Source: Rhabdobacter roseus (GTDB lineage Bacteria > Bacteroidota > Bacteroidia > Cytophagales > Spirosomataceae). Taken from it: DNA of 46,961 bases. The stretch lies in assembly GCF_014202275.1 (NCBI RefSeq), contig NZ_JACHGF010000021.1, positions 1 through 46,961 on the forward strand, written 5' to 3'. A model generated the notes under the pieces. The model saw only the letters and a list, made by a program, of their open reading frames with translations. It ran no database searches and was not told where the DNA came from. Below, piece after piece: positions 1 to 8,405 of this stretch (its first letter is position 1; each line of letters begins with the position of its first letter). The translations under genes and the position numbers were made by a program.

Positions 1-90
<90 letters not shown>

Positions 91-213
91 AAGTATTATA
101 ATTGTAGTCATCTGACTACGAGGGTTCCTTACACTCTTGGTTTACCTCATCATTTCAAAGAACAGGACCCAATCTTTCGCCTCTTTTCTCTTCCTCGTTT
201 GCGATTGGGATTG

Positions 214-245
214 CAAAGGTAAGACTACTCGATTCACTTTTGCAA
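214..245 (-). promoter_or_regulatory. rrn operon promoter (Bacteroidota type) and leader
   Basis: On the minus strand a -33 TTG (243-245) is followed, after exactly 21 bases, by a -7 element TACCTTTG (214-221). This matches the Bacteroidota primary-sigma consensus TTG-N19-21-TAnnTTTG. Transcription would begin near 207, leaving a leader of roughly 115 bases before 16S. That leader holds a small hairpin, GTAGTCA/TGACTAC at 104-110 and 113-119, just upstream of the mature 16S end, possibly part of the processing stem. No other gene is seen between 91 and 317. Confidence 0.75.
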
Positions 246-317
246 GTACGTCTCAAAAAAAAATGCATTAAATCTCATTTTCTTGAGGACGCAAAAAATT
301 ATACATACATAGTCCTA

Positions 318-1952
318 TTAAGGTTCCCCCAGGAAGGAATATTTATAATCGGTGGGGGATACCAGCGTCTCTTTAAGTACCCGGGGCGAAACCCAGCGTA
401 GCAGGTTTAGGACGGACCCGGCTTTGTCGTTGGTACCCGAGGCCCGGCTTCCGCCAAAGGGCTGTTGTCCTACTACGGCTCCCGTGGGTTTGTCGTTGAT
501 GTAGAAATTGCCCGCCGCCTGGGACAACCGCCGGGTGGCCGTTTCGATGGCGTAGCGATCCTGAGCAAAAATAGCCCCTGTAAGCGCGTAGGGTGAGGTA
601 GAATTGACGATATCCAGTACTTGTTCAAAGTCATCGGGCTCGTAGATGTAGACTGTCAATACCGGTCCAAAGAGCTCTTCACAAAGCGTAACGTAGCCGG
701 GATCAGTGGTTAGGATGACGGTGGGCTCGATAAAGTACCCCTTGCTCTTGTCATACTTACCGCCCATGATGATCTCCGCTTTACCGTCCGATTGCTCGGT
801 CTTTTCGAGGTAGAAAACAATTTTATCAAATGATTTTTCGTCGATGACGGCATTGATAAAATTGGAAAAATCCTCTACGCCTCCCATTTTTATTTCCGCT
901 AATGCTTCCTGCATGTACCCTCGGATAGGCTCCCACAGGTTGGCAGGAAGGTAGGCACGAGAAGCCGCGGAGCATTTCTGTCCCTGGTACTCAAAAGCGC
1001 CCCGGATCAGTCCCGTAGCGACTGCCTTGGCGTTGGCCGAGGGGTGAGCCAGAACGAAGTCTTTTCCGCCGGTTTCGCCCACGATACGCGGAAACGATTT
1101 GTACACCGCAATATTCTCTCCGATGGTTTTCCAGATGGTTTGGAATACCTTGGTACTGCCCGTGAAGTGGATACCGGCAAAATCGGGATGTTTAAAGATG
1201 ACCTCACCCGCCACGGGGCCGTCCACCAGGATCATGTTGATGACGCCGTCGGGCAGGCCCGCTTCTTTAAAAACTTTCATCAGTACCTGGGCGGCGTATA
1301 CCTGGGTGTAGGCGGGCTTCCAAAGGACTACGTTGCCCATCAGCGCCGGGGCCGCCGGTAGGTTGCCAGCAATGGCCGTGAAGTTGAAGGGCGTCAAGGC
1401 AAACACAAACCCTTCCAGTGGACGGTACTCCATGCGGTTCCAGACGCCCGGCGACGACTCCGGTTGCTGGGCGTAAATATCGGTCATGAATTTTACGTTG
1501 AACCGCAGGAAATCAATAAACTCGCAGGCGGCGTCTATTTCGGCCTGGTAGGCGTTCTTGGATTGCCCCAGCATGGTGGCGGCGTTGATCTCGGCGCGGT
1601 AAGGACCCGCTACCAGCTCCGCGGCTTTCAAAAAAATCGACGCCCGCTGCTCCCAGCTCAGCGCAGCCCAGCTCGCCTGAGCCGCCAGGGCCGCGTCGAT
1701 GGCTTCCTGCACGTGAGAAGCGTTGCCTTCGTGAAAGTACCCCAGTACATGTTGGTGGTCGTGGGGAGGCGCTATTTTTATTTTCGTATCCGTAAATACT
1801 TCCCGGCTCCCAATGTACATAGGTACTTCGATCTCTTTAGATCGGGCTTCTTCCAGGGCTTTTTTTAGCGAAGCACGCTCTGTAGTACCCGGCGCGTACG
1901 TTTTTACGGGCTCGTTGATCGGGGTCGGTACGTTGAAAACTCCTTTAGGCAT
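318..1952 (-). CDS. pruA: L-glutamate gamma-semialdehyde (1-pyrroline-5-carboxylate) dehydrogenase
   Basis: A 544-residue aldehyde dehydrogenase superfamily protein, the normal length for the stand-alone P5C dehydrogenase of Bacteroidota. It oxidises glutamate semialdehyde to glutamate with NAD+, the second step of proline breakdown, in the cytosol. Visible motifs are TPFNFTAIAGN (cofactor region), VGETGGKDF with the catalytic-region Glu, and GQKCSAASRAY with the nucleophilic Cys; the C-terminal QQPFGGSRASGTNDKAG is typical of the P5CDH subgroup. The start MPKGVFNVPTPINEPV fits the family N-terminus. It diverges from thrC and ends about 70 bases before the rrn promoter. No proline dehydrogenase gene lies in the window. 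Confidence 0.95.
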   Translation of the reverse strand: MPKGVFNVPTPINEPVKTYAPGTTERASLKKALEEARSKEIEVPMYIGSREVFTDTKIKIAPPHDHQHVLGYFHEGNASHVQEAIDAALAAQASWAALSWEQRASIFLKAAELVAGPYRAEINAATMLGQSKNAYQAEIDAACEFIDFLRFNVKFMTDIYAQQPESSPGVWNRMEYRPLEGFVFALTPFNFTAIAGNLPAAPALMGNVVLWKPAYTQVYAAQVLMKVFKEAGLPDGVINMILVDGPVAGEVIFKHPDFAGIHFTGSTKVFQTIWKTIGENIAVYKSFPRIVGETGGKDFVLAHPSANAKAVATGLIRGAFEYQGQKCSAASRAYLPANLWEPIRGYMQEALAEIKMGGVEDFSNFINAVIDEKSFDKIVFYLEKTEQSDGKAEIIMGGKYDKSKGYFIEPTVILTTDPGYVTLCEELFGPVLTVYIYEPDDFEQVLDIVNSTSPYALTGAIFAQDRYAIETATRRLSQAAGNFYINDKPTGAVVGQQPFGGSRASGTNDKAGSVLNLLRWVSPRVLKETLVSPTDYKYSFLGEP

Positions 1953-2092
1953 ATAACAAACGGTATTTGTTGATGATTGATTGAGCTAGCTAAGTTAGGT
2001 ACTTTTCCCAAAATACGCGGAGAGTATGGTCACCAGCCGGTGAGTTTTCCTTAAATTTGCCGGTCATTTCGACCACCTTACCCCTTGTTACC

Positions 2093-3391
2093 ATGCTATT
2101 TTACAGTACCCGTACTCCCGGTATCAAAGCTTCGCTGGAAGAGGCTGTTTTCCGAAGCCTTCCGCCCGACAACGGCTTGTACATGCCCGAGACTATTCCG
2201 AGCATTTCGGACGCTTTTATGGATAGTATCGAGCAACGTACCTTTAACGAAATAGCCGTTGAAGTAGCGCATACCTTACTACGGGACGATATTTCCCGAG
2301 CCGACATGGAACAAATCGTGGCGCGTTCGTTCTCCTTTGAAGCGCCGGTGCGAGAGATCACCCCCGACGACTACGTACTCGAGTTATTCCATGGCCCTTC
2401 CATGGCGTTCAAAGATTTTGGGGCGCGCTTCATGGCTTCGCTCATGTCCTACTTCCTGGCCAAGTCCCAAAAAGAAATCAAGATCCTGGTGGCGACTTCG
2501 GGTGATACGGGTGGGGCGGTAGCCCAGGGCTTTTTCCAAGTACCCGGTATCTCGGTGACGATCCTGTACCCCAGCGGAAAAGTAAGCGAGATCCAGGAAA
2601 AACAGCTGACGACCCTGGGCCATAACGTAACGGCCATAGAGGTGCAAGGTACTTTTGACGACTGCCAGCGGCTGGTGAAGGAAGCTTTTCTGGATGAAGA
2701 CCTCAACCAAAAGTTCAACCTGGCGTCTGCCAACTCCATCAACATCGCCCGGCTCATTCCGCAGGCGTTCTACTACTTTGCCGCTTACGCCCAATTGAAG
2801 CACCGGGGCAAGCCGCTGGTGTTTTCGGTACCTAGCGGTAATTTCGGGAATATCAGCGCGGGCTTGCTGGCTTATGCCATGGGCCTACCGGCGGCGCAGT
2901 TTGTGGCCTCGACCAACCGCAACAACGTGGTACCGGCTTACCTACAGAGCGGGCAGTACCAACCCCAGCCTTCGGTAGAGACGATCTCTAACGCCATGGA
3001 TGTGGGCAGCCCCAGCAACTTCGTCCGGATGACGCGCTTCTTTGGCGACGATTGGCAAAAAGTACAGCAGAAGATCTCGGGTTTTTACTTTGACGACGAC
3101 CAAACCCGCCAAACCATGCGCGAGCTGTTTGAGCAAACGGGCTACGTACTTTGTCCACATTCGGCGGTAGCCTACCGCGGGCTACAGGCCTACCGGGACA
3201 GGTCGGGTCAAGACTTCACGGGAGTCTTTCTGGCCACGGCCCACCCGGCCAAATTCCTGGATTTGGTCGAAAGTACCCTCGGCCAGGCCATTGAAGTACC
3301 TAATAGGCTAAAAGAGCTACTTTCGTTGAAAAAGGAGGCCATTCCGATGGGTACTTCATTTGAAGAATTTAAAGATTTGATAATCAATTAG
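2093..3391 (+). CDS. thrC: Threonine synthase
   Basis: Converts O-phosphohomoserine to threonine with pyridoxal phosphate, the last step of threonine synthesis. The protein is 432 residues from the ATG at 2093 (MLFYSTRTPG). A TTG at 2057 in the same frame would add 12 residues, but MLFYSTR is the usual family start. The PLP lysine lies in PSMAFKDFGARFM, followed by the VATSGDTGGAVAQGF phosphate-binding loop and the SVPSGNFGNISAG segment. A -7-like TAAATTTG at 2052-2059 sits 33 bases before the ATG, without a clear -33 TTG. It is divergent from pruA and convergent with the TPR gene. No thrA or thrB is adjacent, so it is apparently a single-gene unit. Confidence 0.96.
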   Translation: MLFYSTRTPGIKASLEEAVFRSLPPDNGLYMPETIPSISDAFMDSIEQRTFNEIAVEVAHTLLRDDISRADMEQIVARSFSFEAPVREITPDDYVLELFHGPSMAFKDFGARFMASLMSYFLAKSQKEIKILVATSGDTGGAVAQGFFQVPGISVTILYPSGKVSEIQEKQLTTLGHNVTAIEVQGTFDDCQRLVKEAFLDEDLNQKFNLASANSINIARLIPQAFYYFAAYAQLKHRGKPLVFSVPSGNFGNISAGLLAYAMGLPAAQFVASTNRNNVVPAYLQSGQYQPQPSVETISNAMDVGSPSNFVRMTRFFGDDWQKVQQKISGFYFDDDQTRQTMRELFEQTGYVLCPHSAVAYRGLQAYRDRSGQDFTGVFLATAHPAKFLDLVESTLGQAIEVPNRLKELLSLKKEAIPMGTSFEEFKDLIIN

Positions 3392-3490
3392 ATAATTATC
3401 TAAAAAGGTACTTTAAGGGATTTGTATAACGCCGGAGAATTGCGTAGAGGTATTTTTCCGGGCTAAGGTACTTGTTTATAAAAAGCTCGT

Positions 3491-3530
3491 GGGGTAGCAT
3501 GAAGACCAAAAGGTACTTTCATGCTACCCC
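3491..3530. terminator. Bidirectional hairpin terminator between thrC and the TPR gene
   Basis: Perfect 13-base inverted repeat: GGGGTAGCATGAA at 3491-3503 pairs with TTCATGCTACCCC at 3518-3530, with a 14-base loop that contains a GGTACT motif. It lies between two convergent genes. Flanking T-tracts are weak on both sides, so the terminator role is inferred from position and stem strength. Confidence 0.6.
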
Positions 3531-3557
3531 AGTTTATGGAAACGCTCAAGTACCTAC

Positions 3558-5369
3558 CTAGTTAATGGTATCGCCGCGCAACAAGCGGAAGCGCTTCCGC
3601 GACTCGGCCACGTAAATACTTCCGGGGTACTTTTCAAGTACCTGCTGGTAGAGGCGCATGGCTTCTTCTTTGTCGTTGAGTTTTTCCTGGTGGAGGCGGG
3701 CCAGGGTAAAGAGGGCGTCGTCGCCCAGGATGTCGTAGTGAAATTTCTCCACAATTACCTTGAGCCTTTCCACGGCCTGTTGATTACTATCGAGCTTCAT
3801 GTAGGTTTTGGCGGAGAGCCACAGAATCTCATCGGCCAGGGAATGGTCCTTATAGCGCGCGTAGAGCGTGTTCAGGGAGTCCAAGGCCTCCAAGGTCTTG
3901 TTCTGGAAAAGAAGCAGCTCCGTGGACGCGTAGGCCTGCATGGCGGTTTCGTTGCTGTCGAGCCCCGTGTTATCCATGATGAGCAGGCTGAGCTCGTTGG
4001 CATCGTTGGCGATTTCGCGCGTGGTGGCTCTTTTCAAAATATCCAGGACTTCCTTTGAGAGTTCAAAATCGCCCTTATAGTAGTGCAGCTTCGCATTGCG
4101 GAGCTTGGCTTCGTAGCCGAGCTTATCGTCTTTCTGAGACTTTTCGACCTGCGAGTACACCAGGGTGGCTTCCCAAGGCTCGCCTTGCAGGAGGTAAATA
4201 TCACCCAAGTCGAGTTTACACTTATCCACAAACTCTTTTTCGGACTTGCCTACTTCGATGGCCCTGGCCAGTATTTCCACGGCTTTGGTTTTTTCATCCA
4301 GGTAGAAAGCATGAAGGATGGCCATGTTGCGCATGGCCTCCAGCGTACGTTCGTTGGTACCCAGCTCGGTCAGGAGCTTCTGGTATTCACCAATAAGCTT
4401 TTGGACCTCCGCCCGGTTTACGGGAAAGGTACTTTTGACTTGCTCCTCCCGCGAGGCAATGGCCATTCGGCGGGCAAAAGGATACAGCTGGCCTTTGGGG
4501 TACTCCTTGACCAGGTACTCAAAGATCGTAGCGGCGTTTTCGTAATCCTTGTTTTGCAGGGCCAGGTTTCCCAGGTCATAGACCCGCGTACCGTTGTACT
4601 TATAACGCTTGTCAAGGGCACGCTCCTGCAAGAAAGCTTTGTAGAAATCTTTCCGCTGTACCTGATGCCACACCAATAACTCGGTATAAAAAGCTTCGTT
4701 GGGGCTCTTCTGGATTTTGTCGTAAAGTACCTTCTCGAGCAGGGCTTGCTCTTTTTCTTCTTTCAGGAAATCCTGCAGCATGCTTTGGACAATCTCGGCG
4801 TTACGGAACATGATGCCGTAAGACAGCAGCTCCGTCAGCATGTTTTCTGGCTCATTGAGCTCCCGGTACACGCTGGCCATTTCCAGGCGGTATAAGTTTT
4901 CGTTCTTGGATACTTCCCGCGCACGTTGGAAAGCGCGCTGAGCCCATGTGGTTTTTTGCGTGCGCCTAAAATCTTCGGCCAGGTCACGGTACATATCAGT
5001 CCGTGGACCTACCGCCCCAATGGCTTCCCCAAATTTTTTATTTGCTTCGTTTTCCTGACCCTTTGCTTCCTCCATGAGGCCCCAGTTTAGGAAGTACCAG
5101 GTTGCGTTGGCACCGTCGCTTTTGACCTGGCGTTTAAAAAATTTATCGGCCTCCTCCCAGTCTTTGGTTTTGATGAGACAGCTGGTATAATTATTTAAAG
5201 CTCTTTTATCAAATGACTTTTTAAATATCTTTTGATAGTAGCTAACAGCCTTCTCACAATCGCCGCTCTTGAAGTACTCCTCGGCCAGCTGTTCGTCCGT
5301 TTGCGCCATGGCGCCATGAGCTACCAACAGCACCACTCCACACATTATCCACTTTAGTACCCTTTTCAT
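3558..5369 (-). CDS. Secreted/periplasmic tetratricopeptide-repeat protein
   Basis: 603 residues beginning with a signal peptide (MKRVLKWIMCGVVLLVAHGAMAQ, cleavage expected after AMAQ or nearby). The rest is alpha-helical TPR repeats: EEYFKSGDCEKAVSYYQKIF near residue 30, and further repeats through to DKEEAMRLYQQVLEKYPGSIYVAESRKRFRLLRG at the C-terminus, the latter resembling YbgF/BamD-like repeats. It probably acts as a scaffold in the periplasm or at the outer membrane; no enzyme motif is visible and the partner is unknown. It is transcribed away from the candidate origin region, so its promoter must lie within or next to that region. Confidence 0.85.
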   Translation of the reverse strand: MKRVLKWIMCGVVLLVAHGAMAQTDEQLAEEYFKSGDCEKAVSYYQKIFKKSFDKRALNNYTSCLIKTKDWEEADKFFKRQVKSDGANATWYFLNWGLMEEAKGQENEANKKFGEAIGAVGPRTDMYRDLAEDFRRTQKTTWAQRAFQRAREVSKNENLYRLEMASVYRELNEPENMLTELLSYGIMFRNAEIVQSMLQDFLKEEKEQALLEKVLYDKIQKSPNEAFYTELLVWHQVQRKDFYKAFLQERALDKRYKYNGTRVYDLGNLALQNKDYENAATIFEYLVKEYPKGQLYPFARRMAIASREEQVKSTFPVNRAEVQKLIGEYQKLLTELGTNERTLEAMRNMAILHAFYLDEKTKAVEILARAIEVGKSEKEFVDKCKLDLGDIYLLQGEPWEATLVYSQVEKSQKDDKLGYEAKLRNAKLHYYKGDFELSKEVLDILKRATTREIANDANELSLLIMDNTGLDSNETAMQAYASTELLLFQNKTLEALDSLNTLYARYKDHSLADEILWLSAKTYMKLDSNQQAVERLKVIVEKFHYDILGDDALFTLARLHQEKLNDKEEAMRLYQQVLEKYPGSIYVAESRKRFRLLRGDTIN

Positions 5370-5800
5370 AAATAATATAAATATTAATTTTTTTCTATTA
5401 TCTCTAATTTAAGGCTGTGGATATGTGCACAGCTTTCTTTTCCACTCAAGTTCCACTTAAGACTTCCCGGCGTTGTGAACAAGTTAATCAATTATCCACG
5501 GATTTTTGGAAGTTGTAAACAACTAAATAACTGTTTTTCAAGGAAAGTGTTGTTTGTCCACTAAAGCGTGTGAACTGTGGATGGATAACTTGGATTTACT
5601 TATGAACACTTTCTACAGTGTATTCACAGGCTGTTAAGTCAGGGCTAAGTCCTTCTCTTTCCACTTTAGAAATTCTGCCTGATTTCTGTCCACATCCATT
5701 TGCCTTTATAAACACACTTTCCCACAGGATTTTAGCGTCTATCCACACCCTTCTGAAGTTTTCAACAGGGTTATGCACATAAAACGTATTTTGCCGCGAA
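5370..5800. other. oriC: Candidate chromosomal replication origin (oriC): AT-rich stretch plus DnaA-box cluster
   Basis: A 431-base gene-free interval. Next to the TPR gene start is a very AT-rich run (about 5369-5412) that could serve as the unwinding element. It is followed by many 9-mers close to the DnaA box TTATNCACA. TTATGCACA at 5771-5779 is exact. One mismatch: 5416-5424 (minus), 5474-5482 (minus), 5492-5500, 5600-5608, 5620-5628 and 5739-5747. Weaker: 5576-5584 (minus), 5686-5694 and 5718-5726. mnmG, often origin-proximal in bacteria, and a parS-like site lie within 5 kb. Against it, many genes on the right are head-on to replication, and dnaA is not in the window (in Bacteroidota it need not be adjacent). 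Identification is inference from the motif cluster. Confidence 0.6.
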
Positions 5801-5801
5801 A

Positions 5802-7415
5802 CTAATCTGTGGTTTGAGAGGGTATAGTGAAGTCCTGATCGCTAAACTCAAAGTTGCTTTTGACCACGATGGAAGACGGGTAGTAGTAGATAGGCTCCGG
5901 CTGTTGGCCAGTTTTGAAAATCCCCGTGTCCCAGCGTCGGTTTCGGTTGCGATCCACCGTTACCCGGAGGTAGTACTCGCCGGGCGGGATGCGATTGAAC
6001 GTAAAGGGAGAGCGGTACTGAGTTTGTATGGGCTTAAAATCCTTATCCACCAGCTCAATGAAAAAGGCAACGCCGGAGTCGGCCTTGATAGATCCCCGAA
6101 TGACGCCGAAGTCGTCTTCCCGAAGTACCGGATGCTTGATCAGAGCTTGGGGCAAGGTATCGCCTTCAACACTGATGATGGCACCCTTCGGTAGGTCCCA
6201 TTTAATGCTATCCTTGGCGGTAGCACGCGCTTCCACGTATAGCTCATTTCGGTAGGCATTCCAGCGCCAGGTTAAATCCTTCAGGCTTTGCCGGGAAGTA
6301 CTGTCGTTTACGAGCTGAATTTGCGTTTCGTTGAGGGAGGCAACGGGCTTGTTGAACGTAAAAGTGTAGCGAACGGCTCGGTCCAGGACTTGGTTGCGAT
6401 CGGGGGTAGTGCGAAGAGTAAAGGGGTCACGTTGGCGTTCGCGCCCCCGTTGGGGCAGGAAAGCAATCTTTTGGTTTTCCTCAATGATCTGCCCCAGTGA
6501 GTCTTTACCTACTATAAAAGCCAGGGTAGTATCGGGAGCCTGTTCGGTCCAGAAAAATTTTACCTGGTTGCCCCCTTCGAGCATGTAGGGTAGCGTGTCG
6601 CCCCGCAGAAACCCTACGTTGAGGCTATCCAAGCCTTTGTTGAAAACGACGGTATAGTTGTTCACTTTGGGAATGGTACGTTGAACCCGCGGCACCGTGA
6701 CGTCCGAGAGGTACACGCCCAGATTGTAGGAGATCGAGTCCGTACCGGCCAGAATAGCGGAGTCTCGGAACGCGATCCGCTCATCTTTGGGGTTGTAGAG
6801 TTGGTTACGGTTTTTGTCGTCGAGGGCAATCAGGCGGTACGGAATGGATTGGATATTTTCGATGGCGTAGCGGCCGCTGCTATCGGTTCGGGAAAAGTAG
6901 TAGGGCTTCTGCTTTTCCGGATTGAGCGTATCATTGATCCTGTACAGTCCTACCAGCGCGTCAAATACGGGCTGGTTCGTTTTTAGGTCCCGGATGGTTC
7001 CGTAGATGCGGGCCGAGTCGATGAAGGGACCCGTACTGAATACCAGCTTAAGGTTCTGGACGGGATTACGCTCCGAAAAGTCCCGGATGGCATCTCCGAA
7101 GTTGAAGGTATAGGTAGTACTGTCGTTGAACTTATTCTTGAAGTTGAGCAGTACGGACTTGCCCTTTTGCTTAAAGGTATAGGGGTTTTCAGATTCCGGA
7201 GTAATGATGAGTTTCTGTTGGATATTGTCCACGATCACGTATTCATCAAAGAACAGTTCCACGCTTTGCCCCTGGTAGTTTAGTACCTTGTTGGCCGGGA
7301 GGGTCATGAGCAGTTGCGGCGGAATAGAATCCTTTTTGCCGCCCGTAGGAGCTACCTGCTGTGCACACCGGATAAATCCAAGAAGAATGAGCAGAAGGGG
7401 CCAGTACTTTTTCAT
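5802..7415 (-). CDS. Lipoprotein with N-terminal Ig-like (Big_5) domain
   Basis: 537 residues with a lipoprotein signal (MKKYWPLLLILLGFIRC, lipobox-like FIRC, Cys17 as likely lipid-bearing residue). The segment after it (DSIPPQLLMTLPANK...QSVELFFDEYV) matches the Bacteroidota Big_5 Ig-like domain. A middle part (IYGTIRDLKTNQPVFDALVGLY) looks like a carboxypeptidase-regulatory-like beta-sandwich, and another Ig-like stretch (NQVLDRAVRYTFTFNKPV) follows. Expected to sit on the outer membrane or in the periplasm. No catalytic residues are visible and the role is unknown. It lies downstream of mnmG and the methyltransferase in the same direction, but the terminator at 7449-7480 probably gives it separate transcription. 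Its 3' end borders the candidate origin. Confidence 0.85.
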   Translation of the reverse strand: MKKYWPLLLILLGFIRCAQQVAPTGGKKDSIPPQLLMTLPANKVLNYQGQSVELFFDEYVIVDNIQQKLIITPESENPYTFKQKGKSVLLNFKNKFNDSTTYTFNFGDAIRDFSERNPVQNLKLVFSTGPFIDSARIYGTIRDLKTNQPVFDALVGLYRINDTLNPEKQKPYYFSRTDSSGRYAIENIQSIPYRLIALDDKNRNQLYNPKDERIAFRDSAILAGTDSISYNLGVYLSDVTVPRVQRTIPKVNNYTVVFNKGLDSLNVGFLRGDTLPYMLEGGNQVKFFWTEQAPDTTLAFIVGKDSLGQIIEENQKIAFLPQRGRERQRDPFTLRTTPDRNQVLDRAVRYTFTFNKPVASLNETQIQLVNDSTSRQSLKDLTWRWNAYRNELYVEARATAKDSIKWDLPKGAIISVEGDTLPQALIKHPVLREDDFGVIRGSIKADSGVAFFIELVDKDFKPIQTQYRSPFTFNRIPPGEYYLRVTVDRNRNRRWDTGIFKTGQQPEPIYYYPSSIVVKSNFEFSDQDFTIPSQTTD

Positions 7416-7448
7416 ACGATAAGGAGTTGGGTAGTTGGTTCATTTAAA

Positions 7449-7480
7449 AACCCTCAATACAACGAGGCGTATTGAGGGTT
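7449..7480 (-). terminator. Rho-independent terminator after the methyltransferase gene
   Basis: Perfect 12-base stem, AACCCTCAATAC (7449-7460) with GTATTGAGGGTT (7469-7480) and an 8-base loop. Read on the minus strand the hairpin runs straight into TTTTTAAATG, a short T-tract. It lies 20 bases past the methyltransferase stop. Confidence 0.75.
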
Positions 7481-7499
7481 CGGTATAGCGGGTTGCGCC

Positions 7500-8405
7500 T
7501 TAGGCTTTGCTTAGTACATAGATGAGGCTGGAGGTATTTGGAAAACCTTTGGAAGACTTTCTTCCCTTCCAATTAGATACACTACCTGACAGCACACTTT
7601 TAGGCAAGCTGGTCCGACCGCTCTGGTAGCGGGTACTTAGCATACTTACATAGTACGAATCAAACCACATGGGCTGAACCGACTCTAGGCGGAAAGCGTG
7701 TCGGTCCATGAGCTCTTGCATGGTTTTACGCGTAAAGTGGTAGAGGTGGCGAGGTACATCGTAGGCTGCCCAATTGGCTTGGTAGGTCTGGGCGTCGTTG
7801 GACTCCGGATTGGGTACCGCTACGAGTAGCTTACCGTCAGCAACCAGCCGAGCACGCAGCCAGTCCAGGGTACCATTCAGGTCGTGTACGTGTTCCAGAA
7901 CGTGCCACATCGTAATGATGTCAAAGCTTTTTTCTTCAAAATAGGGTGCTTCGATGCTCTCGAAGATGAGCTCCCCTACCCGGCTTTGGGCTACGTCCCG
8001 TGCTTGCGCGTCGGGCTCAGTGCCAACGGTGGTCCAACCCTGCTGGCGGCATTGTGAAAGAAAGTACCCCGTGCCACAACCCACGTCCAGCAAGGTACCT
8101 TGGCGGCGCGGGCTCACCCGCTCGATGAGGTGTATCTTTTGCCCGGTGGTATAGTTCCGTACGCCGTTGTAAACCCGGCTCATGAGCGTAGTCGCTTCGT
8201 CGTGGTGGGAGATGTAGTCTGAGGAGTCGTAATACTGCCCAATCTCCTGCGCCGGAGGACGTGGATTAGTGAACAAAAAACCGCAGCGCTCACAGCGCAC
8301 GATCTGGAAATCACGTTTGGATACGGTGTGGTCTTTGACGAGCAGGTACTTGGCAAACTGCGTATGGGTACACACCGGGCAGTGGCTGAGTGTTTCGAGG
8401 GTCAT
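7500..8405 (-). CDS. Class I SAM-dependent methyltransferase with N-terminal zinc ribbon
   Basis: 301 residues. An N-terminal pair of CxxC motifs (CPVC near residue 9, CERCGF near 38) suggests a zinc ribbon. This is followed by a Rossmann methyltransferase fold with LLDVGCGTGYF as the SAM-binding loop and IITMWHVLEHVHDLNGTL as motif II, the Methyltransf_23 type. The substrate cannot be told; related proteins act on small molecules, lipids or cell-surface sugars. Its ATG follows the mnmG stop with no gap (TAAATG), so the two are probably translationally coupled. The C-terminus (about 30 residues) is short compared with some homologues. Confidence 0.85.
   Translation of the reverse strand: MTLETLSHCPVCTHTQFAKYLLVKDHTVSKRDFQIVRCERCGFLFTNPRPPAQEIGQYYDSSDYISHHDEATTLMSRVYNGVRNYTTGQKIHLIERVSPRRQGTLLDVGCGTGYFLSQCRQQGWTTVGTEPDAQARDVAQSRVGELIFESIEAPYFEEKSFDIITMWHVLEHVHDLNGTLDWLRARLVADGKLLVAVPNPESNDAQTYQANWAAYDVPRHLYHFTRKTMQELMDRHAFRLESVQPMWFDSYYVSMLSTRYQSGRTSLPKSVLSGSVSNWKGRKSSKGFPNTSSLIYVLSKA

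Noticed and set aside
5596-5778. 60-residue minus-strand ORF inside the origin candidate
   Set aside because: Its sequence is the translation of DnaA-box-rich DNA, lacks protein-like features and would be alone; judged chance.
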